The notes under the pieces: model-generated
What the model was told of the DNA's origin: nothing
Seen by the model: the letters and a program-made list of their open reading frames with translations, nothing else
Databases searched by the model: none
Part shown: positions 23,798 through 36,286 of the stretch, piece by piece
Position numbering within the stretch: the first letter of the stretch is position 1
Layout of the letters: each line of letters starts with the position of its first letter
Made by a program: the position numbers and the translations under genes
NCBI RefSeq assembly: GCF_000237925.1
Contig: NC_031502.1
Location: forward strand, 27,223,951 to 27,287,950
Source of the DNA: Schistosoma mansoni
Lineage: Eukaryota > Platyhelminthes > Trematoda > Strigeidida > Schistosomatidae
Direction: 5' to 3'
DNA: 64,000 bases

Positions 23798-24154
23798 TGT
23801 AGTGACCGGCCAGTCTCGATAAGAACACGATTGGAATAACGGAAACAATTATTATTATTGTAACCAATTGTACCAGAGATTGTTTTACTGTATTTGTTTA
23901 ACTGTATCAGTTTCACTTCTTGTTCCGCTATCCGCCTTGTTTGGTTCGAGCTTGCTCACGCACTGCTTATTCGCTTGTACTCTTTGGCACGTCTCGGTAT
24001 TATTTCGATACCACGAGATCGCCAATAAATATACTTGATCTGGACTAGTAAAGCCTTCTGATTTACGGGCTATCAATGGAACCAAGTCGTTTTTGGACAC
24101 GTAATCGAATAGTAGTGGTGATCATAGTCCGTCCACGACTCGACATCTACTACA
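23798..24154 (+). repeat. 3' LTR
   Basis: 357 bp, same length and orientation as the 5' LTR, two substitutions by eye. Followed by GATT (24155-24158), which also precedes the 5' LTR at 19809-19812: a 4-bp target duplication. Confidence 0.9.
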
Positions 24155-24159
24155 GATTC

Positions 24160-25700
24160 ATGATAGTATTCTTCTAAAATATATGGCGCAATAAATCAAT
24201 AAGTCTTTGATCATGAGTTATTTTATCGAGACCATGAATAATAGATCCATTGAAATAAACTTCCACACCTTTAGGGTCACGGACTACATCATTCATCTAT
24301 TGCTGATTTATGACCAATTGGAAGGAAATCACACTTCACTAGACCTAAAAACATAGGTATTCGTTGTCAGAACAGACGAGGATTTATTAAAAGAGATCTG
24401 AAAATAAGCATCATTTCCGTCAACTTTCGAGAATTCATTGAGACCATGAAGTCGATTTAGAATATCATCATCTTCCACCGTCGAGCATGTTTGCTTCTAC
24501 AAACGGGAGTTCAGAGTCAACCTATATTCACCGTATATCCCAGAGGTCTTGCCATCAGACTTCAGGGGCACAGCAATAGGAGTACCCCATGCTGAAGACT
24601 GAATTGGTTCAATTCTGCATTTCGCACACAAATCGTTCGTCTCATTTACTGGATCAAATTGTACTTAGATTTAATTAGGCTGAATTCTCATCTCTTCGCT
24701 GCAGTTAGCAAATACAGCTATCAAATCTTCCAGTAAAGTATCATAATCTTGTTAAAAAACTGATAAATACAGCTCCGCTTTAAGCTTTTGCGAATTTTTC
24801 AAACCTAGTATTGACGGTTCTGTTTCACTGACTAAAAGCCAACAAGGTATGTATGGAGAATTATTACCTCTTATTAGAAATTAACAGCATCCCTGCATGG
24901 GCAGATTGTGTCCAGTAATCCGCAAAACTGATAGTTCACTAGGTTTTACCGCAACGTTAAGATCCGAAAATTTCAAGGTCTCGGATGAAATAATGGACTT
25001 TGTATTGCATGTTTCAACAATAAAGTCAAGAAATGAACAAAGTAAGCTCTATGGTTGCTTTCGAATACCAACATTACCTTTGGAAATGGTGGATAAAAAA
25101 AATGATCATCAGGAACGCCCGAATCACTAGAATCTCAGTTACAAGTTCTAGTATTACTTGTAGCAAAATGACTAGTAGTACTACAAACTGACTGGATGTA
25201 TCCAATTTTATCACCTCTAAAGTAGTTGGCATGACTAAAGACACATAAATTACGTCAGTGAAACTAGCCACAAGACAAACATTTACCAAACGTGTGCTCA
25301 CCTTTGTGACCTGCTTTGGAATTTCTTGTTGAATCACTTTTCATATTTTCACCAGAATAGGGGCTATTATTAAACAAACGTGAGCTTGATTGACCCTAAG
25401 AGTACAGATCATCATGTCTAAGCAAGATACTATACATTTTCACTAAGAATCAAGCTCATTCACTGCTTCATAGTTGATAGACACCGTTGTAGAATCTTGA
25501 AAAGAACAGTCCGGTATTTCCAACTTCTATCTTTCCAGATCTGGAAAGTTAATTTCCGAAGCCAAAATTGCATTTGGTAGCTTGTGTTTGCAATTCAAGA
25601 ATGAATTCCCTGACCTTCTGGTTATTCTGACGAATCATCTTATGAAAGTTAGCAACATATGGTACTGGAATTCGTAATTAGTTGGTCATCAAGTACAAAG
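24160..25700 (-). mobile_element. Decayed second gypsy element: gag, zinc knuckle, protease, RT
   Basis: Read on the minus strand in genetic order. Gag near 25.6 kb: MIRQNNQKVREFILELQTQ then KCNFGFGN. Zinc-knuckle-like segments near 25.2-25.3 kb: KCLSCG and a decayed GDKIGYIQSVC. Protease remnant DFIVETCNTKSIIS near 25.0 kb (DTG decayed to ETC). RT entry 24.66-24.5 kb: CRIEPIQSSAWGTPIAVPL and DYRL-like EYRLTLNSRL. RT palm 24.47-24.2 kb: DILNRLHGLNEFSKVDGNDA. Many stops. It is a different gypsy lineage from the LTR element that interrupts the region. Confidence 0.75.
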
Positions 25701-26300
25701 AAATCATTAGTGAATACAAGTACCACACATTTTCATCTCTATCTATGAGTAATTTAGAAATCTTGCCTTTGACAACTACTGAAGTTAGTAAGTAAACGCG
25801 TCAGACCATTTCCTTTTGCATTGTGGAATTCCTTTTTTCAACACAATCAATTGTTTTCCAGACTAAACTTGGCCCGCCAGAGAGGCAATTTACATCGTTT
25901 TAGCGGTAGAACCTCGATATTCAATGCTTTCCTATAGAAACAGGGGCAGAATACTAGCTATAGAGACTTCATTTTTTGTAATTATATGCAATTGCATATT
26001 GTACAAACACATCTTTAGAATATTTTCGTTTCCTTTTTATGTAATATCAATACTGTAGAATATCGTTTGCACACGACTTCGTATTTGCAACCTTTATTTA
26101 ATCTCTTAAACATTTTATATCTCTCTAAAAAAGGCTGATGTATGATCAACATGAATCACAGCTAAATTCATTTATTTGACAATTTTTAACTCATTTTGCA
26201 GATTTGATTGTTAAATGTCACAAAGTTTAGGCAGTGAAGATACGATTAGTCTTGTAGTTTTGCAACTATAAACCAGTAACACCTATATTCGAAGCATTCC

Positions 26301-26686
26301 AGAGAAGACAACTAAACGGAAAGCAGCGGCAAAGGTAAAACGTGGGAAAAAGGCTAAAACAATCGCAACATAATGAACAATGTTTGAGCGAACAATTGTA
26401 CTCAATAACTTCATCATCAGGCTCTATAGTTATAGGTCCATAACTATGATATTTTACAAGGGCCAAAATGAGGCATGTATTAATTAATATGACAATGTTA
26501 TATATTAAAATTATAACATTCTGGCCCTTGTAAAATATCATAATTATGGACTTATAACTGTAGAGCCTGATGATGAAGTTACTGAGAACAATTGTTAGCT
26601 CAAATATTGTTCATTGTGTTGCGATTGTTTTAGCCTTTTTCCCACGTTTTACCTTTGCCGCTGCTTTTTGTTTAGTTGTCTTCTCT
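26301..26686. repeat. Foldback element, 165-bp arms
   Basis: Arms 26301-26465 and 26522-26686 are reverse complements with the same length and scattered substitutions. The 56-bp spacer contains its own 9-bp inverted repeat (AATGTTATA/TATAACATT, 26494-26520). Reading frames within it are by-products. It could be a MITE-like element or an inverted pair of a repeat. Confidence 0.85.
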
Positions 26687-26689
26687 GTT

Positions 26690-29600
26690 TTGTAGTACCT
26701 TTATTTTCAACGCTTAGACATTTTGTTGATGCCTTGAGAGCTATTAAGACGTAAACTATTTTTGGCTCTACTGTATCATAGTCTTATTTCATATCAGCTT
26801 GAAAATTTTACTGAAAGCTTTAATAATATACACTATGTTTGTCACGCTACATAAATATATCCCCAATTCTAACATGCTTAGAATCCATTGTTGTGTTAAC
26901 CTTACTGATCTCTCTTAATAGTTCTACTAGTTGACTGAAAAATATGTTCCCTTAAACTTCTGCAAATGACTCTTCGTTTTATATTATCTGGTTCAAATCA
27001 ATAAGAGCCTTTGGGTGACTAAACGTTGAGCAGTAATATAGAACAACCTTTGTAGTCAGGCTTATAGAGATGCCGTCAACAAGGTTACCGGGTTAATTCT
27101 AATGAGGAACGAGCAACCAAGCAGTCAATTAGTTTCTAGTCTACTTGAAACTGATGTCAATTTAGTTGTCTAGCTTATCTGTATTTAAAGATTTTACTTC
27201 ACGCAACAGCAAGATAGGACTTCATTGAAAGAAATTTCATATAATTGATGTCGAGTGCTACTATTAGCAATGCAATTAGCTACATGTAAGCAAATTAATA
27301 ATATGATATTTCACTTTACGCGTATTGAAATCTTTAGCCGATAGCTTTTGGGAAGAGAAAATGAGGAATGTTTACTGCTGAACATCACATCAATCTTTCA
27401 AATAGCATCTTAACATTTTCCGCTGTAATTCGATCAGAGAGAAAAATACCACCGTTACATATTTATTAAGATGGATTTCGATTGCACTATAGCATTGATA
27501 AATAGTTGCAATTTAAGAAAAGTATCGATTTAATTGTATTGTAGATTGTCCAATATAGTCAATTTTATTAGGTTTAGAAAACGAGCAAATTGATTTGGAA
27601 GTAATATAAAACGAATAATTATTTCAAATTAGTAAGCGCAACATTCCAATAAACAAACATTACTGAACGAAAGCATGTTGTTTGATTGTACGAAAACGAC
27701 TTCTATAGCATGTCGACGATAGAGAACAGAGTGACCAGACTAAACCAAAAGCCAATGGAACGACAGTTTTCCAATTCGTGTGACTTGCAATTTTTAGTAT
27801 GGGCTGCCCTCTAAGCTGCTGTTTCAGTCGAAAATCACTACACTTTCAAATAACTTATTTGACGATCTTAAGAATTTCGAAAAACTTTAATTTTTCTGAT
27901 CGTGTATAAATGATACTATCCGGAAACAAAGTTGAAATTCCAGTTACAAAAAAATAAACTTGTGGCATTCGATTAAATTAGCAAAATACAGACCATGATT
28001 CCAACATAAAAGATCTATTTTTTAGTATGAAAATCGCTGTCTTGATCCACCGAGTTTTATTGAGAAAACTTTAAAATATATTGTAACATAAACCTGTGAG
28101 AAAACTTATGAACACTTGTTTACATAAAGTATCTTCAACTAAAACGATTGTATCAACCACTCACAGGTTTTTTTGACAACCAGTGTAAATAAAAAGGTGG
28201 ACAGTAAGTGTGCGAGTATCGTTGACGTATTTAGCATTAAACTCAGTAATACCCGATAAGCTGAAGGAATGTGTTGGCGACAGTGAATTCTCCGAATCGC
28301 TTCACAGCCAAAAGCATGTTGCCGAAACACTTTCATACAGAGGCTTAGAGCTTACATATATCCTTGCTTAACCTCTGTTCAAAGAGCTATAGTTAAGTTC
28401 TAGATATTGTTACATGGATAGTGTAGGACCTCAAATGATGACATTACATGACGCCTAAAGCAAGTAGCTTTCAAATATTACGTGTCTTTCACCGCAAAAA
28501 AGTGGTTAACACGTTTAAAGGTTATGAAGATCTTTCACATACGTACGCAAGTATATGTGGCCGTGTAGTGTTGAACAAGTTATTAGAACCATCCATCACT
28601 GAGCAGCAATTTTCAAAAATCTAACCCAAAAGAATGTATAAGCAGATTGATACAGATAATCGATCTACTACTAACTCAGAGAACCTGAATACACTCAATG
28701 GAATAGTAGTAGAACTTGGAATTAAAAAGACTATCAGTAATATTCAAAACCTCATCTGCCTGTTAGCGGATTACGATTTGACGAAAAAGATTCTGGACAT
28801 CCAAGCAGTAGTTATCGGTCGTGATTTGTAGCACTTCTCTGAGTAATAACCAGCAAAACAGGTTGTGGCTCTGTATAGTAGTATGCTCGTCTGACCACAC
28901 TATCTTTTGATCCACGGAACTAAGTTGGTAAATTAAGTTATTATTCTACTTTACGCGCCCACAGACGTTTTTTAGTCCATTGACAAAGGAAAGAAGAATC
29001 ACTGGCGCTACCACTTCAATGAGATATTTTTGTATTAAATGTAGGTTGACCGTTCAAAACTGTACAGCAGTATAATTCAAATCTCCATAAAATAATGATA
29101 GACATCGTCGACTTTCAGCTGGATAAGATTATAAATGTAATGGGGCAGAATAGCACAATTCAAAAATTCATTAAACCCACCAATAACTAACACGACAGCT
29201 TTGCAAAGGTTTATGGTCCAAAAATTAAATAACCCTATGGAGAAACTGGGTGATAAAGCTACTCATTATTCTAAACTAGAGAATTATGTTTAGGAAACTT
29301 CATTAGCTTTCTACTCGTTTTTAACCAATTTGGGGATTGGACGATGCCAGAGTACCATCCACTAAGATGTAGAATTCTTGATATTGATGTAAGACCAATT
29401 TCGCCCTTCAACCTTGGAATTCAGGCCTAAATAAGGAATTATAATAATTTGAAACGGGACTTAAGGGCTTAAACTGTAGTGCAACAGAGAAGATAAGACT
29501 ATGAATAATAACGCTATCAGGGATGACTCTTACGACCTCATCTCATTTATCTCAAAAAGAGACTAAAGAATATGTTGATGGAAACGTAAAAGGATAAAAC

Positions 29601-30250
29601 AAGTGGAAGCGGATACGTATTTTTTACGTTGCGGAACACCCTATGACGATTTTGTGCATGCAAGATGACACTTGAAATAACGGATGCCTTTTAAGCATTG
29701 CTCACAAATGGTGTGAAAACGGAGTGAGTATTCCTGAGGTCAGGCACAGGAGACTAAGCAGAAAAGATAAATCGCTTGAGAATCAACATCAGCTCTATTT
29801 GCAATGATAGATCCTTGGTTAATTTTTTAAAAATGTGTAAAGTTTATTAGAACTGACATCCATCCCACCAACCCTTCATGTGCCACGACTGCTACCACAG
29901 AAGTAGGCTGTAAAACATTAGAAGCCTCAAGAATAGGATATGAAGTCAGTCCACAAAAGCACTAAATATACGGATATACATAATTTATCCCCCAGGTCCG
30001 AATGATAAACGTAATATTTGGTCAGAACGGTCAAGTAACGGGGCCTGGAATCGACCACTCTAGGGTATACATATTCACCAGTCTAAAAAATAAATTAGGA
30101 TCTTGCACCATTTCTACTGTTCACTTTCAGTCCAACCACTTCTTTTGTCACTTAAAAACTACATCCTCTGTAATTAATTTCAAACTAAAAATAATACTAG
30201 TTCCATTGCTTTCACTTATTTTGTTAATTTCCTTACCATGTGCTGATGTT
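26690..30250. other. Intergenic, no supported gene
   Basis: AT-rich, with open frames under 70 codons except one at 30002-30262 (86 codons) that has no recognisable domain. No RNA gene or repeat boundary recognised. Confidence 0.5.
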
Positions 30251-30260
30251 GTGACAAATT

Positions 30261-30775
30261 AGTCTTGGCTGGGACACGTGTTACGTATGCCAAACCACCG
30301 ACTGCCCCGACGTGCAATGTTTTATGGTATAGGAGTAGGTTGGAAGAAAGCTAGGGGCGGCCAGACCAAAACTTGGCATAAATCCATGAAGTCGCTGACA
30401 AGTGGACTGAGCCGTGCTGGTAGGTGTAGACTACCTGGTTGGGATTCGCGAGATGATAGCAATCGGTGGTTAGAGACCTCGAATGACATGGCTCAAAATC
30501 GTTTGCAATGGCGGAGGTGCATCCACTCTTCGTGTTCTATCAAATTCTAATCTTCTGAATTCCTCATGTCCCTATCCTTTTTCTCTTTTCAAATTTATTT
30601 CACTGTATTATACTCCTTCAATAACATCTTCAAACCCTAATCTTTCACATTATTGCTTATACTCTTACTACTTCTACCACTATGGGATTTGAGTCGACAA
30701 CTTCATCTCTGTGCTAATGTGGTATGGCAACTCGGACCGATGTACGTACGTACGAAGTTCTACGTTGTGACTGAC
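30261..30775 (+). mobile_element. 5'-truncated LINE 3' end (same family as 45.8-49.7 kb)
   Basis: The plus strand begins SWLGHVLRMPNHRLPRRAMF and continues through WKKARGGQTKTWHKSMKSL, WDSRDDSNRWLETSNDMAQN and RLQWRRCIHS, the end of the RT ORF. A 3' UTR follows that is almost the same as 45.76-46.0 kb. It ends in TGAC repeats. TGACAAATT occurs at both ends (30252-30260 and 30776-30784), a probable target duplication overlapping the tail. Confidence 0.82.
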
Positions 30776-30789
30776 TGACAAATTGGTCT

Positions 30790-33700
30790 GGTAGGTTATT
30801 CAGGTTTTTCTATTTCCCTTCTTCATCTCTATGATCCTGTGATTTAAGCACCAGACGAACACAGCTAGATTAATAATAAAAGTATTGCAGCTCAGTAGCT
30901 GCATGCACTAAACTACGAACAATATCTAAATAGTGAAGATTAGTGATAAAGTCCAGAGGTCAAGAGAAAATACAAAACCTTATGTCCAAATTGCGAAAAA
31001 TAGTAAAAGCAGAGTATGGAATTATGTGCTCCATAAATGCAGTATTACTTAGACAAGAATATTTATTGTAATAAATACCGGCAAACTCTAGATATTCACA
31101 AAAAATGAGTATTCATTAGTGAGTACCAGATAGGCTTTTTTTACCCATAACTATCATATATATATGTCATGAATACAAATCGAAAGATATTTACGAAACT
31201 AAATCAGTTGACTTAGTCAAAAAACGTAAACATAATGTTCGTATCCCCACTGAATAGCAAAAAGAAGTGGTGACTAAATGACTTAATCATTATTTTTAAA
31301 AATTACGTTTGTACAACAGTAATTACATAGAAAATCTTGTTTATGCTTTTTTACATGTGTCAAGTTACGAGTAGATGCATAGACCCTTAAGCAACTAGTT
31401 ACCACTGAGCTGCCACAGGAAAATCGAATTTACGACTTCAGCACCAATCACACTGTAATACAACCTGTGTTGTCAATTTCATATCGAACTGTCCCGTCTT
31501 TTTTTAAAACTTAATTCCGAAACAGTGAGAAAGCAAATATGTACAACTAGTTAATTTTTAGCGATAGTCTTTGAGATTAAACAGCATGTAGTATAAAAGC
31601 CACTGAAAAGCTTTCTCTTACAGTAGGCTCCAAACGATGTAACAAAGAAACTGTGGCTGTTTGTTTTCGATCATTAGGAGTACCAACAAGAACAGATAGT
31701 TTACAACCCAAATAAGAGAAATATACTAGTTTCCCTTGTAAACGATTGAGCCGTTACAAATATAAAACTTGTATATAGGGAAAAACAGACCTAACCTAGA
31801 AAAGTACTGGTATGAGCCATTCGAAGATAACAATGAGGTTTACGTATCAATCCCGCAACAGACACAGTCATCATTTAAACAATTTGAGAACGCTTACTAA
31901 CAAATGATGACATTAAAGATACAGTAACCAAGCTGAACATCACGAAACACAATACGGCTTGTTGTAATCGAATCTCATTGTTCCTACGATATGATATGCT
32001 AGTCCCTGTTTACATTTAGATAAAATAAACTAAGTTGGTTTCGGTTTATGCAAATAAGGTGACGTACAGAATCCCAATGGTAATCATTTACAAGTAGTAT
32101 GGGTGCATGTCAATCTAATTACGGCGTACTGTCATTGAAGTAATTATATTATCTAATCCATAATCAAGAATGTAATTAACTTCTTTGGACTTATCGAAAA
32201 CCAATCAAGTTTTCCATAATTATACCGTACTTCCTTGACTTACTAACGCACCAGCTGTGACGCAACTCTAGTTATTGAAAATGAAAACTGGACAAACTAC
32301 TTCACACACTACTGCTAAAACAGACGTTGTAAGGACGTCTTGGAGAAAGTCGGTCGATTGGAAGTCCAAGCACGATGTTTAGAAGAATGCGTTACACCGA
32401 CAAGAGTCTGCGGGGGATTTAAGTAATTCAGATAAAACCCCGAAAGGTCGAAGGCAATTACCTCGAATGAACGTCAATCAAAACGTTGAAATAGGCAGAC
32501 AATTAGCAACACTGACGACAGATTGATCGTGCGAACAATGCAGATCTTCGGAGGATATTTCATCAATTTAAAGTGCCGTTTTTCTGTACACACAAAAAAT
32601 TTATAAAAGAAACGAAAACGCAAAATGAACCAAAGAAAGGCAAGCAGTAGTGATGAGTAAATCTACAAATAGTTATGCTAAGACCTTAGAGTGGTATCAC
32701 AGATTTATTAGCGCCACTGCCATCGACTTCTGGTCAAATCGTTTAATAATCTCAATTACACAACCATCTTCAGTCACCAAGACTATGGTTTTCAAAAGCG
32801 AATAATATTGACACATCCGTAAACTAGTGGCATCTAACTCTATCACCAGTAAAGCCCTTAATCCATACATATGAAGCCCCATCTGTAATTGGAAAATACA
32901 TCCTCCAGGACTTCCAGTCCCAAGTCATTTACAACACTTTATCATATACTGCACCTGAAACGAGGATGGATTAATTAACATGTAAATTACAGGATAAATG
33001 ACATTTAAAAGACATTAACTAATAACTGGAAACAGACCTTTCATTTTGTTTTTACTTAAAGGTCGTTTCGAAACCATTTAATGAAAGAGAACGCTGCCAT
33101 GGTGCTTAAGATGCCGAATGTGGAAATTTTTGTATAGTATATCAAACTGATACATCAAGATAAAAATGCTTCAATATTTGTATCTGGAATTTTGTATGGT
33201 ACTCAAGTATACACGCGTTAGCAATAATAATAAATGTGCAGTCACCGGTATTTGAAAAGACTTTTTTCCATCATACCTCACTAACTCTAGGTCGAGACAC
33301 ATGAGTAGGTTGTTGTCCCGGCATCTACTCTGTAATTTATGAAATGGCGAATAGATTACACAAAATATTCAGGGCTGATGTTAAGGGATTACAGATTGTC
33401 TAGAGTGAGATCAAGTGGTAAGCGAAAAAATTGCATATTTTATGAACAAAACAAGTTGACATATGATGAACTAGGACATGAGTGACATGAAGTGATGTTT
33501 TACTGGTTTGCTGCAATAATGAGTAATAAGATCTAGCCACGTTTAACAAAATGTCTGATTCGGTGAATTAAATTGTTTCACTCGGAACCTAAAGCTGACA
33601 CTTTATACTGAAGATGAGTGTTGCAGACAGTTCGCTATAAGCTCTAACTCGACCAACAATGTCTGAGTAAAAGAACCGATGCGTTTACATACTTGCTAGT

Positions 33701-36280
33701 AACCATTCTAATGACAAACACCGTCACAAAACTTTGAAGTAGACAATACCTGTGTCGTTATTCCAGTGTTTCAAAAGCAACCGAAAGGTACTTTTTCGGC
33801 CAGCGTTCACAGATAGGCTTGACGTTAGCTATTCAAGTATTACATATTGGCATCAGATGACAACAGGTACCAATGTTTTAGGAACTGCACCAGTCAAACC
33901 GATTTCTCTAAGGTTATTACGAGAACTCGAATAACCATATGAGGTTATATACAACTTCAGGCTCTAATTAATATCACAGCTTCTTTAAATGAAAACGTTC
34001 GGCCACCTTAATACGGATCTCTGCAGTTGACCTGCCAAGTCATGATCTCTCTAGGTTTGAGTTAGTTACGATCTTTTCAAACAAGATGAGTGTGAGAGTA
34101 CACACTAGTTAGTAGCTTGGGGTCAGCAGAACTGTTCATGTTTTCCTCATGATTATCATGGTTTGAAAGTAGACTATGGGTAACTACTTGCAGAAATGAT
34201 TTCGATAACCGTTCACTTTATAACTCACCTATGTAGTCGATCTAACAACTTATTTTGTTATCGGTCACTTTTTCTTTTTTTCTTTTGGCTTTCGCCACCA
34301 GTCTTTATTAACGACTACTGAAAAATCTTTATCAATCGTTGAACAAACTTCTCCATTCGTTATCATGGTTGGAGGATGTCGAAATAAGTTTCTGAGCATC
34401 TATTAATTGCGTCGACCTCCGAGATACATCATTTTTTCGTAACCTGTCGCTTCAAATAACCAGATGTCAATGTTATGCTTGTAGATGTTCACATATCATA
34501 CTCAGCTTCAAGGTTCTGACTAGTTCTTTAAATATATTCTTGGGGTCTCCATATTAGATAGATGATCTAAAAGGGATCCCTACTATGGACTTTCCGAATT
34601 AAGATGTACCCCAATTAACTATTACACTAGATAATGATTGAAATTTCAAGGGGTATGCCCCAGAATGAAAGAGTCTCCAAATCAACGTCTTTGACGTTGA
34701 CTGATGGAGATATAGTCAAGTTGTATCCATCATTGAGTCAGGGCAGGGTTCATCTCCTTATATCCTTCAGGTTAACACATACTAAGAATGACAGATTCCC
34801 ACGATAAATACAGCGAATGACCTATGTACTCGAACACGACGAAGGATTAGCATGTGATTTAAAATGATACTACCTGCTCAGGGATTAAAACTATCGCTAT
34901 AACTACTACACCTCATAAAGGGAATTGGATTTGTAGAGAAATCCTTCCCAACCTTGAAGTTTGTCCTCAGAACACAATGGATAGTTACCAGAGGTAGATC
35001 ACAACCTTCCCGCAAGTTGCTTCCGATGTACCACGTACCTACCAGACTTTACAGCCCGCACAAGTTTGTAAGTTAGGGTTTGGTTTTCTCTTTATGGATA
35101 GGTAGAATCGTTGTTGATGCCGTTTACACAAAGAAAACAACTCAGTGACCCCACATTTCCAAACAATAAGCAACAAAGCTTCGTCCATGAGCTTTGAGAC
35201 ATCTTAAACCTTAATCGCTCACGCAACGACTTGGTTGGTATGGTGAGACCACAGGGAGCAAGTGTTCTAGCCGATGTAACTCGACTGAATCGCTGCAAAC
35301 ACCAAGCCTAATTACTCACTCAGTGTTGCAGTCCTAAAGACGATACTACTGTGGATTGGTCAAAATACAAATACTCTTACCAAGGCTTTTATATTCCTCA
35401 AACTTCTCGCTTTGAAGATGACTAGATTTTCAGGTATACAGAGGGTCAAACAGAAGTGATTGCACTTGTGAGCAGGGACACAACTCAGAGAAGATTCCGT
35501 TGGAAGAATTGCTAAATGATACGTATTACTCTAATTAGACCACACATTTAAAGAAAACAAGCCGTGACTTGACGCGTAAGACTCTCCAGTGTAATTTATA
35601 GGAACAAAGACAGTGATTTATAGGGACTAAAAACCAACTGTGGACATACTCTCGAAGCATAGATTCAATGCGCACCAGCAACTAGAAAATTCACAATTGA
35701 AAACCCATTTCACTGGATTTGTAAGTTAACTTGGAATGGACTCAAACTGTAGACAATAATTTCAATAAGTCAGCGATCGTACCATACAAAAAATAAAAAC
35801 ACACAAGAAGAATATTAGCAAAATATTTATCTTTGTCTACATGCTTGTATATGTAATCCATCTCCATTGGGTCAATGGGAAAGCGTATTTAAAGCAGAAA
35901 TTTAATGCATGGCGCAGGCGTTACCAGAAAGAAATAGGCAGAAGTCGAAACTCATAGTTGAGGGCTAAGAAAGACAATACAGGATGCAATAAATGAGAAA
36001 AATCGAATACAAGTGACTCCGTACACGTTTCAGTTATGATAGATTTTCCTACGGAATGAGTTTTATTTAGAATAAATTAGGAACCAGATTCACATAAACA
36101 TGATTAACATATACTAAATTTCATGAACATACATCTATAAATTGAAAACTGAGATTATAAGCGTTAAAATGGTCAGATTCTACATCACGTAAAGTTTAAT
36201 TTAAGAGATCATTAGAAATAAAAAGAAACGATTCCAAAAGTATCAAAAATTTGAGTAATCACTTCAAGAATTTAGTTGAT
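30790..36280. other. Intergenic, no firmly supported gene
   Basis: Long AT-rich region downstream of the G-beta gene. One coding-like minus-strand segment at 32697-32882 is listed separately. The stretches around 34.0-35.3 kb look like decayed dispersed repeats but I cannot name them. Confidence 0.45.
32697..32882 (-). CDS. Candidate orphan exon, function unknown
   Basis: The minus-strand frame reads MGLHMYGLRALLVIELDATS, RMCQYYSLLKTIVLVTEDGC and VIEIIKRFDQKSM, with balanced amino-acid composition. It is immediately preceded by an acceptor-like TTTTCCAATTACAG. A GTGATA donor may lie at its end. I recognise no family, and no partner exon was found nearby. Confidence 0.25.
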   Translation of the reverse strand: MGLHMYGLRALLVIELDATSLRMCQYYSLLKTIVLVTEDGCVIEIIKRFDQKSMAVALINL

Positions 36281-36286
36281 ACATAC

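Larger units (their letters stand above)
19813..24154 (+). mobile_element. Rearranged Ty3/gypsy LTR retrotransposon (CsRn1/Boudicca-like)
   Basis: Two direct 357-bp LTRs (19813-20169 and 23798-24154) differ at only two positions by eye, begin TGTAGTG and end CACTACA or TACTACA, and are flanked by GATT on both sides. Inside are gag (20346-21212) and protease (21119 onward, minus 1 frame) on the plus strand. Then, in reverse orientation, come RT, protease and the end of gag (21596-23076). A plus-strand pol C-terminal tail follows (23077-23231). RNase H and integrase are absent. The CHCC-type gag knuckle places it in the CsRn1 group; the family name Boudicca is a likeness, not proven. It cannot be autonomous. 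Confidence 0.85.

Noticed and set aside
26266-26541. 91-codon minus-strand frame
   Set aside because: Runs along an arm of the foldback repeat; no domain or splice support.
26555-26590. CTGATGATGAAG resembling a hammerhead core
   Set aside because: No GAAA box, stem II or cleavage triplet in the required positions.
34682-34700. Perfect 8-bp hairpin TCAACGTC-TTT-GACGTTGA
   Set aside because: Isolated, no neighbouring gene or repeat end; can arise by chance in 64 kb.
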